NCBI GenBank assembly: GCA_000934455.1
Contig: KN882593.1
Coordinates: forward strand, 95,013-159,012
Direction: 5' to 3'
Length of the DNA: 64,000 nt
From: Apostichopus parvimensis
Taxonomy: Eukaryota > Echinodermata > Holothuroidea > Aspidochirotida > Stichopodidae
This document shows positions 12,101 to 23,545 of this stretch, piece by piece (the stretch's first letter is position 1; each line of letters starts with the position of its first letter). Position numbers and translations under genes: made by a program. The notes under the pieces were generated by a model. That model did not search any database, was not told where the DNA came from, and worked only from the letters and a program-made list of their open reading frames with translations.

Positions 12101-15100
12101 TGAACAGAAAAATGTACACTTCTGATGGTAATCTGAGACTATGATTAATGATCAGTACAAAATGATACCCCCTCCCCCCTTCAACTCCCCACTCTTGCAC
12201 TTTCAATTGCCAAACTTTCTGGAATAACAGCTGTAGGATGAAGATTTATATCAGTGTTTGGACAAGCTTCAATGACATTAGAATAAGCTGAAATATGAAT
12301 AGAATTGATAATAAATTAACTACTCTCAATCTAGCATATCCATTTTCCCCCTTCCATCCAAGCCCCCCCCCCTGTTAACCACTCCCCCAACATAGGCATA
12401 AGGAGGAAAAACCCTGTTTCTTAATATTACAAAGAGGGTGTATAAATGTCAAACAATATAAACACTTGGTGGTATACTAAGTAGCAGAACTGGATTTGTC
12501 CTCCCACAACACCCCAAAGAAAATTCTTGCTCTGTTTCTTCCACACTTGTTACAACCCCCCCCTCCCCTCACTTCTTGGCCACACCTCACTGGTGTTAAA
12601 TGTGTCCAAATAGCTCTTATTACTCAATATCCATTACCCAACAACTTTCTTAAATCTTCCTGTACAACAAGAACATCCAGCAAGTAAAACCTTAGCTCCC
12701 TGCAATGGTAATAACTAAAACAGAGGATTAGTATATATACATTTATATATTTATTATAATAAAAACCAAGGAAAAAAACCTATCGATAAGTCTGTAACAA
12801 CCTACTACAACATTTTCAATTTAACATTGAAAAGTTCTGAAAAAATGAAGGATTTATCTCATTTTACTAGACCAAATTCCACAAAAATCTGCTTCCTGTT
12901 AATACATATATAGATTAAGAAAATGAATGTTAAATCCGATCATCGATAAGGACCTATTTTATCAACTATGTTTGGTACAGGACAAACCCAGGAATAAATG
13001 TTACAGATTCATTATTTCTGACAGGGATGTTTGTATCAAGCATTATCAAGATAATGAGATGGAAGGGGTGTGAAAAGAGCCAGGGAGAAGCAAAGACCTT
13101 TCATTTGTATCGTGACCTCATCTTCAAATTTCTAGTCCTATCTTTTCTGTTTACGTTCTCACATTTTCATCCATCACAGCATATACTGTATGCTAGTTAT
13201 AATGGTTAATCTTAGAAGACTAACTAATTTTCCTTTGTTTTACAGACCATATCGATGAAATTTTACTAATCAAATTTTATTACAGATCAAAGAACTTTTG
13301 AATCAACAGCGAAAACTTTTGTCTCTCAATTTCTCTTAGATGAAAAAGATGGAAGTTGGGACTTAAAAAGAAGTTAATCATCTTAACCCTAACAGATCAT
13401 CATTTTGGTTTCTTTTTAAGTTACCAGGCTTGAGTTCCAGTATTTGAAAATAATGCAAGAAAACTAGAAACGTATGTAAATAATGAATATTTATGTCTCT
13501 TTTACAGAGAACGAGATCTTACAATACGTTCATGCCACCCAGGCCTCTAGAGGGAAGGATTTCTCGTTTGATCGGTCCAAATCAGTCGGTCCGCTGTGTC
13601 ATCAAAGATGGAAGGATCAAATATGTACCATATGTTCCCAAAATAACTATTGAGATGGACAAGGTGAGTGAAAAAATGACAATTAGATTCTGAAGTGGAG
13701 AAGGGGGGGGGGCGGAGGGGGCGAAGAGTAGCAGGGAATGGAAGTAGGGCTGTGGGAGGAAAGTCAGTGGTACTTGGGGAAGAGTAAAAGTTTACACCTT
13801 GAGTCAAGCATAAATGTGTAGTAGAAGTTTGTTAATTGGCTTTAGAAGAATAGGCACACAGATACCAGAGTAGGTCAAAACTTTCAGATAATTTGTAAAT
13901 TATATGAATTGCATTTTAAAGTATAAAAAATACTGAGTGAATGTTGAATGCAGTTGTCATTATGGTGATAGAATAGGTGATAAAGAATATTTTTGACTTT
14001 TTTTTATTCCAGCTAGCTACTCTAAGGATGTTAGTAGTTGTGTCCACAGAAGTGGAATATTGAAAAGAAAAATTAAAGAGAGAGTTTTTTTGGCAGACCA
14101 TTATGGCAGACCAGTGTATTCCATACACAAACTATCTGTGCTAGTCTATGCTAGTTGCTCTTGAGGGGGAACTTAGTTACTGATTGTTTAAATCTTGATG
14201 TTTCTTTGTATCTCAGGTTCGTGAGCACCCCAATCTACCCTCCGAGACCCATGATTCATTCAGGGTCCCTGCCGAAAAGTTGGAATGGAAGAGACTTCAG
14301 AGCTTACAGCATCCCGAGACACAGCTGGAGAAACTGAACCAGCGGCAAGCATCAGTTGATGCTCAGTCCCTCAAGCTCAGCGGCGACACCCGGAAGAAAG
14401 CCTACGATGACCAGGTTCCCAAGAATTATCTCAAGGAGATGGCGGAGAAGCACAAGGCCGATTTGAAGAGACTGACCGACCAGGCGAGATGGAAGGAGGC
14501 AGAGCGACGAGAACATCATCACGACCTGACCCTACTCAAACGAAAAGTGGACTACACCAGCCCCCAGATGCAACCCCCGGTGTATTACGATACCCTGCAC
14601 AAGATATACACTGCCAAGGCACCGTTTTATTATGACGGCGATAATCCTTACGAGTACGACTTTGTTCTACCCTGGGACTACCATAAGACGAATGCCGTCC
14701 TAGATCAGTATAAGAGGGAGGGCGAAATAATGGAGAAGGTAAAAAATATCGAGGAGGGTACCACTACCGCTAGGGAGACCGGTAAGGAGGAATATCAGTT
14801 TGCAGGTTCCCCGGGTGCAAACCCCTTTGTTACCTCAAATGATATGTCGAAGAGATCCAATAGTGAAGGAATGGTAGGAGTTGAAAGTTCCCCACCAGCG
14901 CAAAACCCCACAACTCAGTCTACTTATACGTTTAGTTATAGCCCCGACAAGGTCCGCACGGTGAAACCACCCCCAATGGACAGGTCAACTCTGGCTAAGT
15001 CCCTACCATCTGTGTTTGTCGACAGTGGGTATGATTCGCGAAGCAACACAATCATCGATTCTGCCAAATTGAAACACCCTGCGGAGGCCAACGACGACCT

Positions 15101-15428
15101 GTCCAATTCCAACCCCAACGCCACGAGTGCCTCTAGCAAGCCCCTCTACGACCCCGTCTACCGACACCCACATTCAAATCCCGTCGTCAATTCCAGGCAC
15201 TTCAACCCACAGGGTACCGCAGATTTCCGATTCAGGTGGACCCCTAGTTACCCATACGGGGACAGACCCCAGACAACGTTACTGACAATGCAGGACTCTT
15301 TCACAAAAAGCGACGCACGAAAATCATTCCATGGAAGTTTCCCTGAAAATAATCCCGACTTGAGAGATAACATCGGATCAGGAAAGAAGCATGACTTTCA
15401 CGGACAAAATGCTTATTATTGGCACTGA
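1..15428 (+). CDS. SPMIP4: SPMIP4 (C7orf31) homologue, 5'-partial, eight exons
   Basis: Spliced exons are 1-179, 7321-7392, 7807-7836, 8273-8466, 8818-8903, 9371-9634, 13508-13663 and 14217-15428. All have GT-AG borders and phases that join without a stop, giving about 730 residues. From memory of the vertebrate C7orf31 protein, the first exon matches its PWG..REYGG..PI.LP..HRPK.EPP block, the next matches LPV.QYY.LT..KKS, exon 4 matches the EHPY.SH block, exon 6 the N.ERA.W.T.Y...FTG.GP block, and exon 7 the PPRPLEGRI.RLI block. The family was described as centrosomal, and in mammals is named sperm microtubule inner protein 4, so an axonemal role is likely (known for the family, inferred here). 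The last exon adds a long 403-residue tail: first charged and helical, then Ser/Pro/Asn-rich and low in complexity. The true N-terminus, about 40 residues in vertebrates, lies left of base 1. Confidence 0.88.
901..1246. mobile_element. hAT-type MITE with perfect 8-bp target duplication
   Basis: The ends are CAGTGGCGGAG and CTCTGCCACTG, an inverted repeat with one mismatch in 11. The flanks CCACTAAA at 893-900 and 1247-1254 are an exact 8-bp duplication, the hAT signature. The 346-bp element has no coding capacity. Its core contains GCGCCACC...GGTTGGCGC, and next to the right end lies a hairpin built from GTCAGGGGG and CCCCCTGAC. Confidence 0.85.
2101..2213. repeat. Two-copy tandem repeat, 58-bp period
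   Basis: The unit begins TACATATAGAGAAA and contains TTATGTTTCACCTGGTAAA. Copies start at 2101 and 2159 and differ at a few positions. Confidence 0.8.
5318..5650. repeat. Array of inverted short repeats (AACAGGTACCTGTT / CCAGTTGCTTTTAACAG)
   Basis: About 330 bp built almost wholly from two small words and their complements: AACAGGTACCTGTT (self-complementary) and AAAAGCAACTGGTTTAACAG. The best preserved hairpin is 5481-5504 against 5508-5531, 24 paired bases around a 3-base spacer. Confidence 0.85.
5883..6063 (+). pseudogene. Orphan exon-like stretch, identity unknown
   Basis: The acceptor-like ggatcttcttcag is followed by about 60 open codons (LQYLDKQFANIFSTFEESMY, then IEVDDILHEMYLQLSDLPP) and a donor-like ATA|gtaagt. 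Composition and splice-like borders look coding. The entry phase fits SPMIP4 exon (a), but the exit phase does not fit exon (b), and vertebrate C7orf31 has nothing here. It may be an exon copied from another gene, a transposon part or a nested gene fragment. I do not recognise the protein. Confidence 0.35.
7232..7265. repeat. Perfect 34-bp palindrome without spacer
   Basis: The left arm ATGAGGATGAAGCTCTG is followed directly by its exact complement CAGAGCTTCATCCTCAT, with the centre at CTGCAG. It lies in the intron 55 bases before the acceptor of exon 7321-7392. Confidence 0.95.
7321..7392 (+). CDS. SPMIP4: SPMIP4 exon (b)
   Basis: The acceptor is ttttccaacag and the donor TT|gtaagt. It encodes GLPVNQYYDLTLLKKS and RSNDE, matching the vertebrate stretch right after the first block. 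The first base completes the Arg codon of exon (a). A perfect 34-bp palindrome lies 55 bases upstream. Confidence 0.87.
7807..7836 (+). CDS. SPMIP4: SPMIP4 exon (c), 30 bases
   Basis: This short exon encodes VPRPTQADM plus split codons at both ends (acceptor tatttgcag, donor TC|gtaagt). It corresponds to the IPKPPNST stretch of the vertebrate protein. It is too short to be found by ORF length alone. Confidence 0.8.
8273..8466 (+). CDS. SPMIP4: SPMIP4 exon (d)
   Basis: The acceptor follows a long T run (ttttttttttaactgaccacag) and the donor is AAAAG|gtacgc. It encodes EFPAEHPYSSHMSRFAVFPN and then a Gln/Pro-rich stretch ending NPYSVRVVRQSKG, matching the EHPY..H....MFP.F block of the family. 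Confidence 0.87.
8818..8903 (+). CDS. SPMIP4: SPMIP4 exon (e)
   Basis: It encodes GSDRWERQELPLGTEK, then MPLKWPGDNFFQ. The LxWPG core matches LTWPG of the vertebrate protein. The donor is CAG|gtttgt, a weaker form than the other donors of this gene. Confidence 0.85.
9371..9634 (+). CDS. SPMIP4: SPMIP4 exon (f)
   Basis: Eighty-eight complete codons with phase 0 at both ends. It holds QQFYPIPPKAVLPNHP and the axonemal-protein-like block NIERAQWQTTYNRNFTGYGP, then RLDNFDQKL. The donor is CTG|gtaggt. From here the transcript can join either exon 13508-13663 (family-like continuation) or the candidate terminal exon at 10369. Confidence 0.88.
10369..10443 (+). CDS. Candidate alternative terminal exon of SPMIP4
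   Basis: A pyrimidine-rich acceptor (tttcctttattcaccacag) opens a frame that joins exon (f) in phase 0 and stops at TAA 10441-10443, adding 24 residues: QRNSLPFLRP then SNITQRTAWNKTYL. The last part echoes NIERAQWQTTY of exon (f), so it may be a decayed or reused copy of that motif. Vertebrate C7orf31 continues past this point, so if used it makes a short isoform. It could equally be a chance frame or an exon relic. Confidence 0.45.
   Translation, partial: QRNSLPFLRPSNITQRTAWNKTYL
10444..13507 (+). other. SPMIP4: SPMIP4 intron part with no further features
   Basis: AT-rich sequence with a G run near 11281-11290 and C-rich patches at about 12060-12100, 12165-12190 and 12362-12372. I see no exon or mobile element ends here. 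Confidence 0.6.
13508..13663 (+). CDS. SPMIP4: SPMIP4 exon (g), PPRPLEGRI block
   Basis: Fifty-two codons, phase 0 on both sides, acceptor tctcttttacag and donor AAG|gtgagt. FMPPRPLEGRISRLIGP is nearly identical to the vertebrate block at the same place, and confirms that the long downstream exon belongs to this gene. Confidence 0.9.
14217..15428 (+). CDS. SPMIP4: SPMIP4 last coding exon
   Basis: The acceptor is ctttgtatctcag; the exon stays open for 403 codons to TGA at 15426-15428. The first third is charged and probably coiled (LQSLQHPETQLEKLNQRQ, EMAEKHKADLKRLTDQ). The middle has a Tyr-rich stretch (YYDTLHKIYTAKAPFYYDGD), and the rest is Ser/Asn/Pro-rich and probably disordered. Codon use is more GC-rich than the flanking DNA, as expected of real coding sequence. 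Confidence 0.88.
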   Translation, partial: VREHPNLPSETHDSFRVPAEKLEWKRLQSLQHPETQLEKLNQRQASVDAQSLKLSGDTRKKAYDDQVPKNYLKEMAEKHKADLKRLTDQARWKEAERREHHHDLTLLKRKVDYTSPQMQPPVYYDTLHKIYTAKAPFYYDGDNPYEYDFVLPWDYHKTNAVLDQYKREGEIMEKVKNIEEGTTTARETGKEEYQFAGSPGANPFVTSNDMSKRSNSEGMVGVESSPPAQNPTTQSTYTFSYSPDKVRTVKPPPMDRSTLAKSLPSVFVDSGYDSRSNTIIDSAKLKHPAEANDDLSNSNPNATSASSKPLYDPVYRHPHSNPVVNSRHFNPQGTADFRFRWTPSYPYGDRPQTTLLTMQDSFTKSDARKSFHGSFPENNPDLRDNIGSGKKHDFHGQNAYYWH

Positions 15429-15633
15429 TTTCAATTTTTATTGGTTTCATCAAAGGAAGGATATGAGATCACATAGATAATTAAGACAGGTTACCCAGAT
15501 TTATCCAGGATAACAGGGATGGGTCTAGGATTTTAGAAAGGAGTGGGTGTGGTCCTGGGAATGTTGAAGCCTACTCCCATTGCAGGGGGTCAGCAAGTTC
15601 TCCTTGCATTCTGAGACATATTTAGGCTATGAA

Positions 15634-15976
15634 CAGTGGCGTAGGAAAGTACTTTTGAGTGGGGGGGCTGAAGACTGATGGCCGGCCTGGGGGAGGGGTC
15701 TTTTTTTTGAATTTTTATGCATTTCCAGGTGGCCTCAGATGCAATTTGGTGCAATATAGCACACTTCAACACCCACTCAATTTCGTAAATAATTTTGCAT
15801 TTTCACCTGGCCTTAGATGCAATTTGGTGCTCCAAATGAGATTTTTTTCTCATTTGGAAATGAAAAAGGGGTTTTCTGACTTGCGGAGCGGGGGGGCGGA
15901 ATGATACTTCCGCCCCACCATATTTTTCACTGGGGGGGCTGGCGCCCCCCCAGCCCCACCGGTTCCTACGCCCTTG
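15634..15976. mobile_element. hAT-type MITE with perfect 8-bp target duplication
   Basis: The left end is CAGTGGCGTAGGAA; the right end read inward is CAAGGGCGTAGGAA (two mismatches in 14). The flanks GCTATGAA at 15626-15633 and 15977-15984 are an exact 8-bp duplication. Near the right end CTGGGGGGGC and GCCCCCCCAG form a perfect 10-bp hairpin with a 4-base loop. No coding capacity. The element sits in the presumed 3' flank of SPMIP4. Confidence 0.87.
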
Positions 15977-16168
15977 GCTATGAATAAGGTCTATATTTAG
16001 GTTTCCACACAAACATTTGCTTAAAACTACTAATGATTTGTGTGGCATTGACAAGGAAGAAGGGGAAATATTACTGTGCATGAAGTGAGACTGCAAAGAA
16101 CATTGAATAGGTATGAAACTTATCATATCATAATATCAGTTTAGTTTTTTTCGTTTTTTTTTAAAAAG

Positions 16169-16174
16169 AATAAA
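16169..16174 (+). promoter_or_regulatory. Candidate poly-A signal AATAAA for SPMIP4
   Basis: The first canonical AATAAA I noted downstream of the SPMIP4 stop, about 740 bases away. Other AATAAA motifs follow, so the real end is unknown. Confidence 0.3.
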
Positions 16175-17850
16175 TATTACAAATTTGTGAGTCATTATGG
16201 ACAAAATGATTCTCTTTCATGTTTTAGAAAATGATTTTTTTCCCCCATGTTTTAAGATTTAAGCAGCAATACGTTCAGGAAAATGCATGAGTTTGTAGTG
16301 AAGGGATAAATTCTGGGAAGACGATTTGCTGGGACACAAGGAGAAACCTTGTTCCATCCTTTAGACAGCTGATGCATTCTCAAGTACAGAGCTATTAAAA
16401 TCTATTAGAAAACTGAAATGGGAAAATTAAAGAAAAATGAAAAAAAAATAGAATAACAAAAAGGAAAACATTGAAGGTACAACATGTTACATTTGAAACT
16501 GTGCAGGTGAAAAAAATAGCAAAAAAGAAAAAAAAGGGAACTTTTTATTTTAAGGCTGCTCAAAAATTGTCATAGCTGTTTTCATGGAAAGTGTTAAAAG
16601 CTGCAAACTTGAATAATTGCTGCAATATGACGCTACCCAATTGATAGCATAAAAATTACTGTCAATTTACTTTGGTTTCAGCAGAGAAATTAAATAATGA
16701 GTAACATTACTATTGCATAATTTGAATATGATGTTGGTATATGATAGAATGTTTAATGTTTTTGGTAATCCTAATATGCTAGATAATTCATATGTACATA
16801 ATGTTCTTATCACTATCATTGTGTGTACGTATGTAGTTTTAACCAAATAATAATTACAAAAAGAGTCTTATTAAATCATAAAGTGCCTTTAAAATTACTG
16901 AAGCCTACATTGATGCACAATTTATTCTTTTCCTTTTTTTGTATTAATTTCATACAAGTTATGTTAAAGAAAAAATCTTGGCTGATGCTTTTAGCGATTG
17001 CAACAGATATAAATGAATAAAATCTCATACTTCCATGTTTATGTATATATATATCTAGCTAAAAATTTGCTTAATAACTCTTTCAGAATAAATTCTACTA
17101 TAATTTTCGTATTTTAATTTCCTATCGATAATTTAGACTATAAACCTAAAGTCTGCTATAAATGTGGCTGTTTTTGTTTTCATTGAAATTCGAGACATTC
17201 CTTTTTCATATTTGGTTTTTGTTTGAATGTGTAATTTAATGTTGAAAGCTAGCAGAATTGCTTTGCTTTTAATGTATTCAGGTATCCCTGCCTTTTAAGC
17301 TTGTACTTAAGAGATGCACAGTAGTAAAAATCATGTTCACCAGTTGTTTTGAATCGTGTGGATGGTGTTACAAGAATTTCCCATTAGAAGGGGCTGAGTT
17401 TATAGGGGGTGGGGGGGGGGGAGGGGTGAAGTGAACAAATACCTGTAGCTGTATAGCTGAGAGACCACATCTCTCACCCTTGGGAAGACGTATGGTTTGA
17501 CCAGCCTTTCACACTTCTTTAAATGCAAACATCAGAGCACTTTTAACACTGCAGATATATTTCTTGGATTAATGTGACCTGATATCAAGGTCTTAGAAAA
17601 ATTTGGCAAATAAAGATCAGGGAGGGGTTTTCTTCTTTGTAGGAAAGCTTTTACGCATTGTCAAAATTTAGACTAAAAGCAAATGACAATGGACTTCATT
17701 TCATTTGACTGACAGGTTTAGTTTGAAAGCTCTCTGATAACTGCTGTGTATAATTGAAATAAGACAATTAATAGAGGCTCTAAATGATAAGATTTTGGTT
17801 GTGACTTGGTATTATTATTATTATTACATTTTCTTCTCAACTCTATTTAT

Positions 17851-17884
<34 letters not shown>
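17851..17884. repeat. Homopolymer of 34 G
   Basis: An unbroken G run. It follows a short ATT repeat (about 17812-17826) and a T-rich stretch. The length is likely imprecise in a draft assembly. Confidence 0.95.
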
Positions 17885-17885
<1 letters not shown>

Positions 17886-20800
17886 AGTGACACAAGTTTA
17901 ACAAGATCTATACTACAGGTTCTATCTTATTTCAATTTACATCTGGCATTCTTCCTAGAATATCGGGGGGGGGGGGGACTTTCTACTACTTTTATCCATT
18001 CCATCATTTTATGTAAACATATCTGTAGAAGTAGATACTGAAATCCATAGAACTACTTTAGCACATTCCATCATTTTAAGTTTTCTTTTGTATCATTAAG
18101 AACTGAAATTCTTCATGGAATAATGTTGTTAAAAACACTTTCACACCCTTCTTTTTTCAGTTGCTTTCAAATTTCTAGCATTCTGTAGTTAATTATTGGC
18201 AAAATGATTCTTACCTTCTCTTTGCATTGTTAGATATTTTATGAAATTATCCAATGTATATGATTTATTTAAAGGAATACCTGTTGTTCACATTTAACTT
18301 AAAAATCACTATGCTATTGATTTTTTATATTGAAGAACTTTCTTACTTTATGATAACGTAAAAGGTGAAAATATTAATGTTTGCAATCACATAAGCAAAT
18401 TGCTGTCTTTCAAGTATGCAAATAAATTGTAGAAATTAACTTTATACTTGTTTTTTTTTTCTTTTTTCCCCCTTCAAACTTAGGTAAACATCCCAAAGTA
18501 AGATTAGATGTAGAAATGTGATGGTTTAACTTTTCTTAGTTGGCAAAGTAAATAGTTTGAAGATCCAGAAGATTGTAGTGACCAATCAGTTTAAAACATC
18601 CAATAAAAAAACCATGGTTGCTTTGATGCAGTGAATAAATGCTGTCACATCGCACAGAAATAACTTCAAATCTCATCATTTTAAAAGTACACAAAACTGG
18701 TCAACAGAATGTTACTAAAACATGCTAGTGTACAATACATAAATATATATAACATAATTGTGTGTTACAGTTCAAAATTCTCCAACATTGTTTCAAAAGT
18801 TGCAAAAGATATAGTGTACAATTTTCTGAGTGACCTCCAGTTTACCAAACTTACTCAAAGACGATGGGGGGGGGGGAGGGTACCCCCACCTAGATGAACA
18901 TCTTAGCCCCGTGCTCAGTACATAACTGGTGGTTGTGTCAATGGTCCACTGTGATGAAATGTGCATTGAATATTCAATATTATTGTTCCCAAGTAAGCTA
19001 GAAAAGTCTAATAATGGTCGATTAATTCCACTGCCACCCTCTAAGCTTTCTGGCTCACTGAAACTTTCAATTTTATACATGAATACTTCTCAATGTTTTG
19101 CAATTACTTTGGAGGTCAGCAAATCCAGGGAAGAACTGTCAAAGAGCTTTTAGCAGGCTAACCTATAGGGTCAATAGTGATGACCTTTAAATGGTACTCT
19201 GCTTATCCTTCCAATTGTGGGACACAAAATGTAGTGTCCTCTTTGTCAATTCTTTGAACTGAATAATCGTGAAGCTAGAACACAAACAATGAAAAAAGAG
19301 GAGGGAAAAAAAATAACACATAAAGAAAGAATTAATTTCTAAATAATATTTATTTCCTTCCATAAACAACATAATTTAACTTACAGATGAATTTAATCAG
19401 CTATTTTGTTTGACAGCACCTGAACTATATTCCTTGCGTCTACAAACACTAAACAAACTTCATCTTCATTCATGTTATCATAATCTTAAAAATATTTTAT
19501 CTTGGCATTTTTCGTTGCGAAAAGATTTCCGTGCGACTTTTCATTTCCATTTCGAGACACAAGTGCAACAACTTTTTCCTCTGAAAGTGTGGGCTGGGTA
19601 GTAGGGCCACAAATAGATGAAATTTGTTCTTTGGTGAAGAGCAGGGAGGAGAGGTTTAGTATGACATATGCAACTTACCCCTGGCCTGATCGTTTCTTTC
19701 AGTGATATTTTATTCAAATTTAAACATCTATTTTCCACAGCTTTGCTAAAGCCTACATGTGGATGGGCATACAATTTTAATTATAGTAACTTTCACTAGA
19801 CATATCTCCAATTGATCCACATAAAAAAGAATAAACTAAACTCGAAGCTGTTATTTGTGCTATTGAAACAAAAATGATGGGATAGCCAGAACTTAAGATG
19901 AACAACATTCATATGTGTCTCAATCCTATAATCCTTCCTTAACCTACAAACTTTCAGGTAACTATAAATCAATAGTTCAATACATCCAATATTTTAATGG
20001 TCAGCTAGTTTGTCCTTTTGATATAGCACATACAATATCCATAAAATACTGTCCAAAGTATTTTCTTGCAGATTATAAAGAATTCAACTTCTTTCAGAAC
20101 TGCCAAACCTCTCAAAATGTCAACTTGTCTTTGTGCACATCTTTTGAAAAGTTTTTTGAAAGTTTTTATGATTAACAGAAATAAATTGAATATAGATTTG
20201 AGATGTTTTGAATCTTCTACAGAAATACAAAAAAGATATTGATTTGTATTAAAATGAAAGCATCACACATTGGGGCAGTAATGACACTTTTCATGTGCCT
20301 TCCAGAGACATTACCTTACTCCGCAACATACATTACTAACAATGCACAAGTACGTAGGGAACGAGTACCAACCTCCCACTCGTCTAAAAAAAAAATTGCC
20401 CAACAAATAGTGGAAATAGTTAGCATGCTTCACTCATTCCCTATTATCATCTACTATTTCCAAAACATTTTGGTAGTAATTTTGGTGTCTCTACCAATAC
20501 TTGTCCATCCCCCTCCACCCCCACCCCACACTGGGGCCCTGTCTTCTGAGAAATCGTGGATCTACAACTAAGAATTATTATGTAAACGATGCGTTTTCCA
20601 ACACAAAGAAAGCACAGTGAAAGGCAGTCCAAGTTGTCTGATGTTTAAAATCACTATAAAGGCTCCCTCTTCTCCTCTTCCTTCATCCAACCCTTCCACT
20701 TCTGGAGACCTAGGTACAAGCCTGGCATTAACCATGGTCGATATAGTAAAAATCCGAGGAAAAACCAAAACTCCCTCCAGTCTAGTATAAATACTAATCT

Positions 20801-23530
20801 AACCTATAAGTAATGTACTTGTGACTATACATTTTGAAACAACAAAAATATGTTTAATTTACTAATTATTTATGTAAATGAAATGTGAAAACAAAAAACG
20901 GTTTGATCGTTTTTTTGGACATTTCTGTCTGTCAGAATACCAACAGAAATGAGAAAGAAAAGTAAGAAAACATTATAAAAAGTATTTCTTTCTTCAAAGT
21001 GATTTGAGATTATTCATTTAAAATTCATGTGGTGATGGTAGTGCTCTAACTGCGTGAGAAATTTTCTTCCATAAGGGGGATTCCCCCAAACAAACTTGTG
21101 AAAAAAAGTCACTGAAAAAAAGACAACAATTTTTAGGAATAGAAGCATAAATGATATCAAACTTGGGTCATTAAAGTGATTCGTATTTGAGTTTCACATT
21201 GTGCGAAATGGGATTTACCCTTGAGACTGACCACCCTCAATCACTACAATTTTTTAAATTTTTCCCCCTTAAATTCTAACTTAATTCATTATATTTTCTA
21301 TGTTACATCTTTTTCCAAAAGCTTAGAAGAAATAATTCCATATGTTGATTTCATTATTTTAGAGAGAAAAATGAGGAGAACTATAAACAAAGACAAGATT
21401 GCACATAAAATATAGTACCTATATAAACTATACACTTTTCTTTTTGAAACATATATTATCTAATGGTTCCTATTTATTCGTTTCTGTTACTGAAACAAGA
21501 ACTGGTATGAGGACTTGGAAGTACTCAGTCAAACATGAAACTTATCCTCCTCTTGTGAAGAAAATAACATGAAAATAACAATGCAATTAGTTCATAACAG
21601 TTAAACTGCACACAAAAGTTGTTTCTTTCAAGGGAGATAGCCATTTTTAAATCATTTAAAAGATCTAACCAACCAGATCGACTGACAATTTTAATACTGT
21701 CCCTGTGGCTTGAAAGGTTCCATTTAATCTTAGAATATTACGCTAACATGTAGACCATCTTAACAGATCGAATGTACCAACATAATTCTGACACCACTTT
21801 AAGTTTAAAGCAGATAATATCAAAATTGATTTTTTTTTTTCCTTTTCCTTTTGTGGATTATAAGACATTACTAGTATGGTTTGTTCAGGACATGATCAAC
21901 CTTAAACAACCACACCTGTTTTGTTTTTTTGGTCTTCTCTTTTTATCCAAAATATCATTATTTATCACAATAATAAACGATCACATAAGGTTGCAAGAAA
22001 GCTGAAGATGAGAGTATCGTCATCATTATTAGAAGCTACCACATTCAAGCCAAAACAAACTGACTTTATATCAAATTGTCAAACCTCTCACGAGAACACT
22101 CAGATGAATATAAAAATGTTTCAGGATGGAATAATACAGAGTGACAAAACATAAGGCTTTCAGTTATATAAGCGCAAAATCCGAATTTAATGGAAGTCCC
22201 TTTGCAATCTGTACATTAATGCATTCCTCAGATACAGAACACTTACAAACTTAACCAAGAATAAATTAAATAGCTGAAAACCTTGAAGTTAAATCCACTA
22301 AAGCTATATACACACATTTGTAATTGATACTTGTGTTTGCTTAATTCCTGATAGCTTTGTTTTATCAATTTTCAGTTTCATTGCTGGACATTGGAAAAGC
22401 ATTTAAAGAGGTTAATGTAGGATTAATGATCTTTCATGACCTAGTTTCATGTAAGGATTGTTAATACATTGATATGCATGAAATGCAACGAAGATAAATA
22501 TTCCTACTCCCCACACTCCCCCGGCTCCCACCTTCCTCCCTCCCTTTACTCTCAAAGCAGAGGTGAATAATTGAGCATTCAAATTGATTTTGAAAGTACC
22601 TTTGAGAACTTAAGGAAAATCCCCTTGCCCTCCTGAAATAAATCCTCCAACCTCCCACCTTCTCTCCATATAGGTTTTAACAAACTGAAATAATGAATAA
22701 AGGTTCTGTTCTCTGTTCTCTATGGAGAGTCTTGGTTATGTCAAAAATCGAGGCAAAAATTTGACTTGCAGCAGAAAATAACCATATGAAGTAAAGCTCT
22801 CATAGGTATTTTGATTTTCGACATTGCTTCTCAATGTTAAGAAATTTTTTTGTTGTTCCTATTTTCACATTGTCTATACTGTGTGTGATTGTTATTCATG
22901 ATTTGTGAAACCAAATTGAGTTAATATATTTCTCCTTCAATACTGATAAACACCACTGAGTCAAAATACACTTTCACTTTTACGGCAGTCTTTCTCACCT
23001 TTTTTTTCTACTTCAGTGAAAAACCAAAAATTCCTGTAGTGATATTTTTTATTTATGAAATTTAATATTTTTATCTGGAAATGAATATAATGAAAACAAA
23101 TCATATTTGTTGATTATCTCTGACCCAAAATTGACCTTTTTAGGCTACAAACATTGTCTCTATGACTCCTGTAGTCCAATACATTTTGTGTCAGTAAACA
23201 ACAATTTTGTTTCTAATATATGATCTCGTGAATAGTTTAATGAAAGAAAAAGAAATTCTTCAGGACTACTTATTAGAGATTAATTTACAATCAAGAAGTT
23301 GCCATGGTGATATCTCTGTATTATTGTGATCACAATTTCTCAATTGCACACAAACATTTGAGCAAATTCTTGCAACATAGAAACACCTAAAAAGTCTTTT
23401 CTATGGAAACATATCACTCTCAAACATCTCATGGCCAATAGTATGCTAATACATGTTTTTGTGCTATCATATGCAAATTTGCAGAAAATGTATGTGCCAT
23501 TCGACTTGGCCATGAAGTTTCCTATACAAT

Positions 23531-23545
23531 TTTATTTTTTTTATT
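23531..23545 (-). promoter_or_regulatory. Candidate poly-A signals for TBC1D5
   Basis: Two AATAAA motifs on the minus strand (plus-strand TTTATT at 23531 and 23540), about 400 bases past the stop at 23947. This is position only; no transcript evidence is available. Confidence 0.35.
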
